The notes under the pieces were generated by a model. That model did not search any database. It worked only from the letters and a program-made list of their open reading frames with translations, and was not told the origin of the DNA. This document shows positions 14,130-18,480 of a DNA stretch of 18,480 nt, piece by piece. Each line of letters begins with the position of its first letter. Position 1 is the stretch's first letter. The translations under genes and the position numbers were made by a program. Source of the stretch: Verrucomicrobiota bacterium (lineage in GTDB: Bacteria; Verrucomicrobiota; Verrucomicrobiia; Methylacidiphilales; Verrucolacustridaceae); the NCBI GenBank assembly GCA_010024525.1, contig RGGS01000005.1, positions 1-18,480 on the forward strand. The letters run 5' to 3'.

Positions 14130-14301
14130 GGCGTTTGGAGCGGCTTAACGGGAATTGGAAGGTGGGGGTATCGATTCGCAAGATCATCCCAACCGGCGAG
14201 GCGTCTTCGTTCCGAACGTTCCCAATTTAATATCCGTGCCGACGATCACCCACAACCTGGAGCAGGTGATTCCCGCTAAGTTGGTTCGTATAGATTTTTA
14301 A
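14130..14301 (+). other. Possible decayed ORF in the 300-bp gap before rrf2
   Basis: The only structure seen in the gap 14039-14338 besides the operator and promoter. A + strand frame reads LGRLERLNGNWKVGVSIRKI then IPTGEASSFRTFP and stops at 14228-14230. A neighbouring frame starting at 14221 carries on as NLISVPTITHNLEQVIPAKL to VRIDF and a stop at 14299-14301. The two read as one sequence broken by a one-base frameshift around 14218-14224. I do not recognise the family, and no good start codon is present. It may be a gene remnant, or chance open frames. Confidence 0.25.
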
Positions 14302-14338
14302 CTCTGAATAGTGGAAGGAACAAAATCTGCCTTGGGGC

Positions 14339-16222
14339 TTACAGTTCCTTGAGGATCTGATCGGAAATACGATTTACACCATCCTTCGCAATCTCGCTGT
14401 TGGGATACTCCTGCTGGGCACGAAGGTACCAGGCCAGACTTGAGCCCAGTTGGCGTTTCTTTTCCATTTCTTGGGCGGTTCGGATACTTTTGACGAATCC
14501 TGCGGCCTGCGTGGTCAGGTCTGCGCGGACCTGATTCAGTTTAGGGTCATCCGGATAATCGGAAAAGCCGTGCTCCACGCTTTCCCAGGCTCCTGCAGGA
14601 TCACCACGCTTGGCTAATTCGGAGGCACGCATCAGGGCGGCCTCGGCACTCTGTACCCTGTCCAGCACTCCCTTTAGTTTTTCCTGTCGCTCCGGATACA
14701 TCGCGGTGGCTGCGATAAATCGGACCTTATCGTCAAATATCTGCCGAAGATTCTTTTGGGCATAGAGGCGGTCAAAGTCACTGAGTGCCTGTTGCTGGAG
14801 ATCGGTCTGAGTAAAAATAGCGCTCGAAACCTCCGCGAGAGCCGGATTTCTTGGCCAAATTTCCGTGGCGGCACGCAATTCCGCTTCCAGGGTGGCGCGG
14901 TCGCCCGAGGCTGCGGCCGTCTTGGCTTTGGCCAGATGCATGGCGCTGACGGTGCGGGCGGTCTCAATGGCGGCCAAAGGCTTGGAATCGTCAAAATCCT
15001 TGGCCATGGCGTTTAAAGCCTTCACCAGTTGGGCTCCACGGTCGTAGTCCTTGACCTCCAAAGCCGCCAGAAGTTGGTTCGCATTTCGCGTGAAATCCAA
15101 CACCTGGCGTTTTTTCTCCCTTGGCAACAGTCGGATTTCGGGAAGGTATTCCCCCACGGCAAAAGCTTCCCCTAGGCGCTCGGAAGCGCTCTTCAGTTCG
15201 TTCTTTTCCAAAATATAAAGAAAGGACTCCACACCCTCGCGAACATCCCGCATGGCCTCGCTAGCCAGGGCATCCAGTTGGCTCAGGGTTTTGGGTAATT
15301 TGGACAAGTCCCCGAAGGATTCCTTGTTCTTGCTTGATTGGTTTGAGGCGTAGTCATCACTGACACGCAATTGATTGTCCCCATCTCCGAACAGGTGACG
15401 GTAGAAGCGGTTGGCGAGGAGCACATGTTCAAACCTCCGCTGGAGAAATAGTTGGGCGATCAGGACCTGAAATTCAATCTTGGCTTGGAGTTGCATGGCC
15501 TCGCGCTTGAGACGATTTCCTGCAATGGAGGCATTGACTTCCGCAAGTTCCGTGAGCATGGGTTGAACCCTCATATCCCGCTTCAGGTTCTGCTCCTTGT
15601 TCCACTGCTCGGCGGTGGCCGCGCTCAGGGGGCGATTCCCCAGTCCGCTATCCTCGACGGCGAAACGTGAATTCCATTCCAGGGTGCTTTTGCGTTGCTT
15701 CAGGCTCTGATTCTGAAGCTCGATATTACTGGAAGCTCGTTTACTCAGGATAACGCTAAAAATCGCGTCATCCAGGGAATCGCAGAGTCTTCCGTCGGAT
15801 CCGTAGTTGGCAGCTTCAGGGAGTAATTTCCACGCCTTGCGAAAGTTCGCCTCATTGACCTGCCCAGGAGCCAAAAGCAACATCATTTCCCGGAAACTAT
15901 TCCGGTAAGATTTGGCCGCTTCTCCGCTTTCCTCCTCCGCGTTCAGATATTTTTCAAAACGGGCACGAAAGATCCTCTGATCCTGAACGTTCCATATTTT
16001 CCCATCCCAGGTCATGACATCCTGCCCCGGATCGTACGACGGCAGATCTTTCCCGAGAAGTTTCGAGGACCCCGTCTGGGGGTCTGCGGTTTGGCCTGCG
16101 GGGGCCTTGGTGGTGGGGCTCGGGGATTGCTGTTCTCGAGCCCCCATGGCTTCCGGGCTTTGGGAATGTGCGGGTGAAAGAGGCAACAGCCCCATCCAGA
16201 GGAACAGTCTCCATGGTTTCAT
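14339..16222 (-). CDS. Large secreted helical protein, unknown function
   Basis: A 627-residue protein with a signal peptide (MKPWRLFLWMGLLPLSPAHSQ), then a low-complexity Pro/Ser/Thr/Gln segment to about residue 55. The rest is almost wholly alpha-helical and charged, without cysteine motifs or a recognisable enzyme site. DVMTWDGKIWNVQDQRIFRARFEKYL begins the ordered part. The C-terminal third looks like tetratricopeptide-type helical pairs (GDPAGAWESVEHGFSDYPDDPKL; GSSLAWYLRAQQEYPNSEIA), though they are irregular. Expected location is the periplasm. The start overlaps the stop of the upstream membrane-anchored protein (ATGA at 16219-16222), so the two are translated together and probably work together with the ABC protein. 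Not recognised beyond this; a scaffold or adaptor role is a guess. Confidence 0.8.
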   Translation of the reverse strand: MKPWRLFLWMGLLPLSPAHSQSPEAMGAREQQSPSPTTKAPAGQTADPQTGSSKLLGKDLPSYDPGQDVMTWDGKIWNVQDQRIFRARFEKYLNAEEESGEAAKSYRNSFREMMLLLAPGQVNEANFRKAWKLLPEAANYGSDGRLCDSLDDAIFSVILSKRASSNIELQNQSLKQRKSTLEWNSRFAVEDSGLGNRPLSAATAEQWNKEQNLKRDMRVQPMLTELAEVNASIAGNRLKREAMQLQAKIEFQVLIAQLFLQRRFEHVLLANRFYRHLFGDGDNQLRVSDDYASNQSSKNKESFGDLSKLPKTLSQLDALASEAMRDVREGVESFLYILEKNELKSASERLGEAFAVGEYLPEIRLLPREKKRQVLDFTRNANQLLAALEVKDYDRGAQLVKALNAMAKDFDDSKPLAAIETARTVSAMHLAKAKTAAASGDRATLEAELRAATEIWPRNPALAEVSSAIFTQTDLQQQALSDFDRLYAQKNLRQIFDDKVRFIAATAMYPERQEKLKGVLDRVQSAEAALMRASELAKRGDPAGAWESVEHGFSDYPDDPKLNQVRADLTTQAAGFVKSIRTAQEMEKKRQLGSSLAWYLRAQQEYPNSEIAKDGVNRISDQILKEL

Positions 16223-16623
16223 TTTTTATCCATTTCCTCCACGACCAGAAGACCTGATTCGTCGACCCGGACCTTGACCCGGTATCGCTGCCCCTTTTGT
16301 AGATTCAGCCGTGCCAAGGGGGCAGGAACCAGAATCGGCAGGGGCCAGTCCTGCCCATCTGCTGTCACGCGGAGGGAAAAAAGCCGGCCTTTTTGCGGAC
16401 TCCATCCCAAGGAACCCATAATCACACCGTCAACCTGGTAAATGTTCCCGCGGAGGCTATTCGCATTCTCGTAAAAATCCGCCGGCTTGATTCTTTCCAC
16501 CGTGCGAAAGGGATCCATGGCTTTTTCCAGCAGGAGAGAGCCCAAGGCGGCCAAGAGAATAAAGGCCGCAAAGATTCCGCCCAGCAACTTGCGATTGGAG
16601 GGACGATGGGCTTTGCGAGACAT
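16219..16623 (-). CDS. Small membrane-anchored periplasmic protein, possible OB-fold
   Basis: A 134-residue protein: a basic N-terminus (MSRKAHRPSNRK), one transmembrane segment (about 13-32, LLGGIFAAFILLAALGSLLL) and about 100 residues outside. The soluble part is mostly beta-strand (GNIYQVDGVIMGSLGWS, RLFSLRVTADGQDWPLPIL, GQRYRVKVRVDESGLLVVEEM), reminiscent of a small OB-type barrel such as CcmE; no His or Tyr haem motif is present. Topology suggests the C-terminus faces the periplasm. It lies 37 bp downstream of the ABC gene and overlaps the following secreted-protein gene by 4 bp. Function unknown; the fold is an inference from the strand pattern. Confidence 0.75.
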   Translation of the reverse strand: MSRKAHRPSNRKLLGGIFAAFILLAALGSLLLEKAMDPFRTVERIKPADFYENANSLRGNIYQVDGVIMGSLGWSPQKGRLFSLRVTADGQDWPLPILVPAPLARLNLQKGQRYRVKVRVDESGLLVVEEMDKK

Positions 16624-16660
16624 GCCTGGAGCTTAGGTCATCCCACACACCCGGGGCAAT

Positions 16661-18358
16661 CTAAGGCCACCGACTCCTTGCAATTCCAAAATAGGCCAAG
16701 AAAATCCCCAGGGCGAGATGCACCAAAAGAATCCACACGGACAATGGATAACTGGCGAGGGGGGTGTCCGTGATCGAGGCCACCAAGTCATAAAACCGGG
16801 TATCCCTCAGGGTCTGGATGTATCCAGACCAAGCCCAATACGCGCTGATAAATGGCCGGGTCATCCACCCGAGCAAATCCGGCAAGGCGAGCAGGGCGCC
16901 GGAGAGGGGAAGCTGAAAACCGACCAAATAGAGACTTCCAAGGGAAGACTGTTCGCTTGAGTTCGACCAACTGGAGATAGCCAGACAGAGCGCGGTGACA
17001 GCCCCCGAGGTCAGGAGGAAAGGCAGGAATTGGAGAAAAATAACTCCGGGAAACTGGCAAACCGCACGAACAAAAAGCGTCATCCAGGCGGATTGGAGAA
17101 GAACCAAAAAAGATAGGAAAAGAACAATCCCGGTCAGGACGGCAGACGGGCGAAGCCCCGCCAATTTTTCCTTTTCCAGGATTTCCCTTTGGCCCACCAC
17201 CTCCCGTGCCGAATTATTGGACCCCATCAGGGCCAACAGAATTACCTGAAACATGGCCAGCCCACTGACCAGGGTTCCAATCCGGGTGGATTGGACAGTA
17301 AAAGCAAGCGTGTCCCGGAGTTGGTCAAGAATTCCGGCATCCGAAGACATCGACATATTTCTGACCGAGGGAAGTCCCCGGTAGGCGAACAGAGTGACCA
17401 CCAAGGGAAAAACAAGCAGCAGGGAGGCATGAAGAAAAACCTGGGCCGGGTCCCGGAAAAAAAGCCTGAGCCTACGGGAAAGCCAAGTGATAGTTTGGGA
17501 GAAAAATCCCGGAAGTTTAAGGTTAGACTCCTTTTCCGCCGAGGATATCCGGGACTCCACCTCCTCCATCACCTTGTCGGTGGTGAGGGGGGCGGGTTCG
17601 ACTGAACTCAACCATTCCTCGGCCCATCGAGAGGCCTCCTGTTCCCCCAAGGCCGGATATACTTCTTCCGGACTTCCGACTTGAAAGTAAGCGGTAAGGA
17701 GACGGGGGTCTGCCGAATAAGCCAAACGTCCGTCACAAAGAACCGTGACCGAGTCATAAGAATCAAGAAACCGCAGGCTGTGGGTGACAAGCAGAACCAA
17801 TCTTCCATCGGTGCGGGCAAGGCTTGCCAAGAGGGAGGTGATCTCCTCCTCCGACCTGGGGTCAAGTCCGCTGGTAACCTCGTCTGCCAGCAGCAGGTCC
17901 GGTTGGGTGGTTAATTCCATGGCCAAAGCCAACCGACGTAACTGCCCTCCGGAGAGAACACTAGCACGACGATCGCGCAGATCGGTGAGTCCTGTTTCCT
18001 CCAAGTTTCTTTCAACCACCTCACGGATCGATGCCACGGAGCCTCCTCGACGCAAACGGGCCGTGTAGACGAGATTCTCTTCCACCGTCAAAAGGGGTTG
18101 AGTGCAGCTAAACTGCGGAACGTAGCCCAGCTCATGAGCGGGCAAATCCTCCTCCTCTAGATTTTGATCGTGCCAAAGAATGCTTCCCGACCCCGCCGGT
18201 AGAATGCCTGCCACAACCTTTAAAAGAGTGCTCTTGCCACAACCCGAAGGGCCCACGATCGCCCCAAAGTGCCCAGCAGGAAACTGGGCGGTGATTCCGG
18301 AAAGCAGCGGCGCATCCCCGCCCGGCAATGTATACCCGACCTCTCGTAGCGTTAGCAC
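16661..18358 (-). CDS. ABCG-type half-transporter (ATPase fused to ABC-2 permease)
   Basis: A 565-residue fusion in the order ATPase then membrane domain. ATPase motifs: Walker A GPSGCGKS (36-43), Q-loop Q82, signature LSGGQ (135-139), Walker B LLLADE with E160, then VTSGLD and His193 (VTHS). In the ABCG style the residue after the Walker B glutamate is Val (ADEVTSGLD) where DEPTSGLD is usual. From about residue 290 an ABC-2 permease has about six membrane segments (for example VFLHASLLLVFPLVVTLFAY, AVLTGIVLFLSFLVLLQ, the last near 540-560). REILEKEKLAGLRPSA is the typical intracellular loop (EREKxxG type). It probably works as a homodimer exporting or flipping a lipid or hydrophobic compound; the substrate is unknown. 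The start is GTG 18358. It heads a three-gene set with the two proteins downstream. Confidence 0.88.
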   Translation of the reverse strand: MLTLREVGYTLPGGDAPLLSGITAQFPAGHFGAIVGPSGCGKSTLLKVVAGILPAGSGSILWHDQNLEEEDLPAHELGYVPQFSCTQPLLTVEENLVYTARLRRGGSVASIREVVERNLEETGLTDLRDRRASVLSGGQLRRLALAMELTTQPDLLLADEVTSGLDPRSEEEITSLLASLARTDGRLVLLVTHSLRFLDSYDSVTVLCDGRLAYSADPRLLTAYFQVGSPEEVYPALGEQEASRWAEEWLSSVEPAPLTTDKVMEEVESRISSAEKESNLKLPGFFSQTITWLSRRLRLFFRDPAQVFLHASLLLVFPLVVTLFAYRGLPSVRNMSMSSDAGILDQLRDTLAFTVQSTRIGTLVSGLAMFQVILLALMGSNNSAREVVGQREILEKEKLAGLRPSAVLTGIVLFLSFLVLLQSAWMTLFVRAVCQFPGVIFLQFLPFLLTSGAVTALCLAISSWSNSSEQSSLGSLYLVGFQLPLSGALLALPDLLGWMTRPFISAYWAWSGYIQTLRDTRFYDLVASITDTPLASYPLSVWILLVHLALGIFLAYFGIARSRWP

Positions 18359-18372
18359 TAGGAAACAATCTC

Positions 18373-18409
18373 CGGTAGTCTGGCAAAGGCAACGTGGAAA
18401 TAACTACCG
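18373..18409. repeat. Inverted repeat upstream of the ABC gene
   Basis: CGGTAGT (18373-18379) and ACTACCG (18403-18409) are perfect complements separated by 23 nt, in the 15-51 bp ahead of the ABC gene start. They could form an operator or a leader hairpin; the loop is long and there is no T-run. Confidence 0.35.
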
Positions 18410-18480
18410 TCCTTTCCTCCGAATGCTTAAAATAACCGGATGCGATCTTCTTTGGGCAAACCAACCATCCGAGCCCGATG

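Noticed and set aside
18410..18480. 3' end of another minus-strand gene at the right edge
   Set aside because: Two minus frames end near here (tails reading KEDRIRLF and SIRRKGR) and neither can be told from chance in 50-60 bases, so no gene is called.
1..18480. CRISPR arrays, insertion sequences or phage genes
   Set aside because: No regularly spaced repeats, transposase, integrase or capsid-like frames were found on either strand.

Overview
The window looks like chromosomal DNA of a Gram-negative bacterium, most likely a Verrucomicrobiota (PVC) member. The evidence is a phosphate-porin-type outer-membrane protein, plant-like GlgC, a SufR-like winged-helix regulator, and several secreted or membrane proteins without obvious proteobacterial relatives. 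The phylum is an inference from protein character; there is no rRNA in the window. The first ~455 bases do not match the rest. They hold an antisense cupin gene fragment with strongly G/C-ending codons, joined abruptly to the middle of a glycosyltransferase gene, so this end is probably an assembly chimera or a foreign junction.

Layout. 1-1951: cupin fragment (-), then a 5'-truncated GT4 glycosyltransferase (+). 2026-3088: a Pro-rich C-terminally anchored protein followed 4 bases later by thioredoxin (+). 3162-3947: SufR-like regulator and tRNA-Glu(CUC) (-). 4056-7231: glmS (-) and glgC (+), divergent from a 41-bp gap. 7285-7355: tRNA-Gly(CCC) (+). 7434-14038: a minus-strand sulfur island. 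14339-18358: a minus-strand set with an ABCG-type ATPase/permease, a small membrane-anchored protein and a large secreted helical protein.

The sulfur island is the most informative part. In transcription order it reads: Rrf2-family regulator with three cysteines, a 57-codon YezD/DUF2292 protein that is easily missed, an OprO/P-like porin, a periplasmic sulfate-binding protein (sbp), an M14-type zinc carboxypeptidase, CysT, CysW and a short CysA. Two near-identical palindromes (ATATACGA - 8 or 9 nt - TCGT(T)AT(AT)) lie exactly 500 bp apart. Each runs into the start codon of a gene, one at rrf2 and one at yezD, so they are strong candidates for the regulator's own operators. The island would bring sulfate through the outer membrane (porin), capture it (Sbp) and pump it inward (CysTWA) under Rrf2 control. 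However, sbp carries an internal deletion of about 70 codons plus a frameshift, so as assembled the importer lacks a working binding protein.

The remaining genes are housekeeping: amino-sugar supply for the cell wall (GlmS), glycogen synthesis (GlgC), thiol redox (thioredoxin) and two tRNAs.
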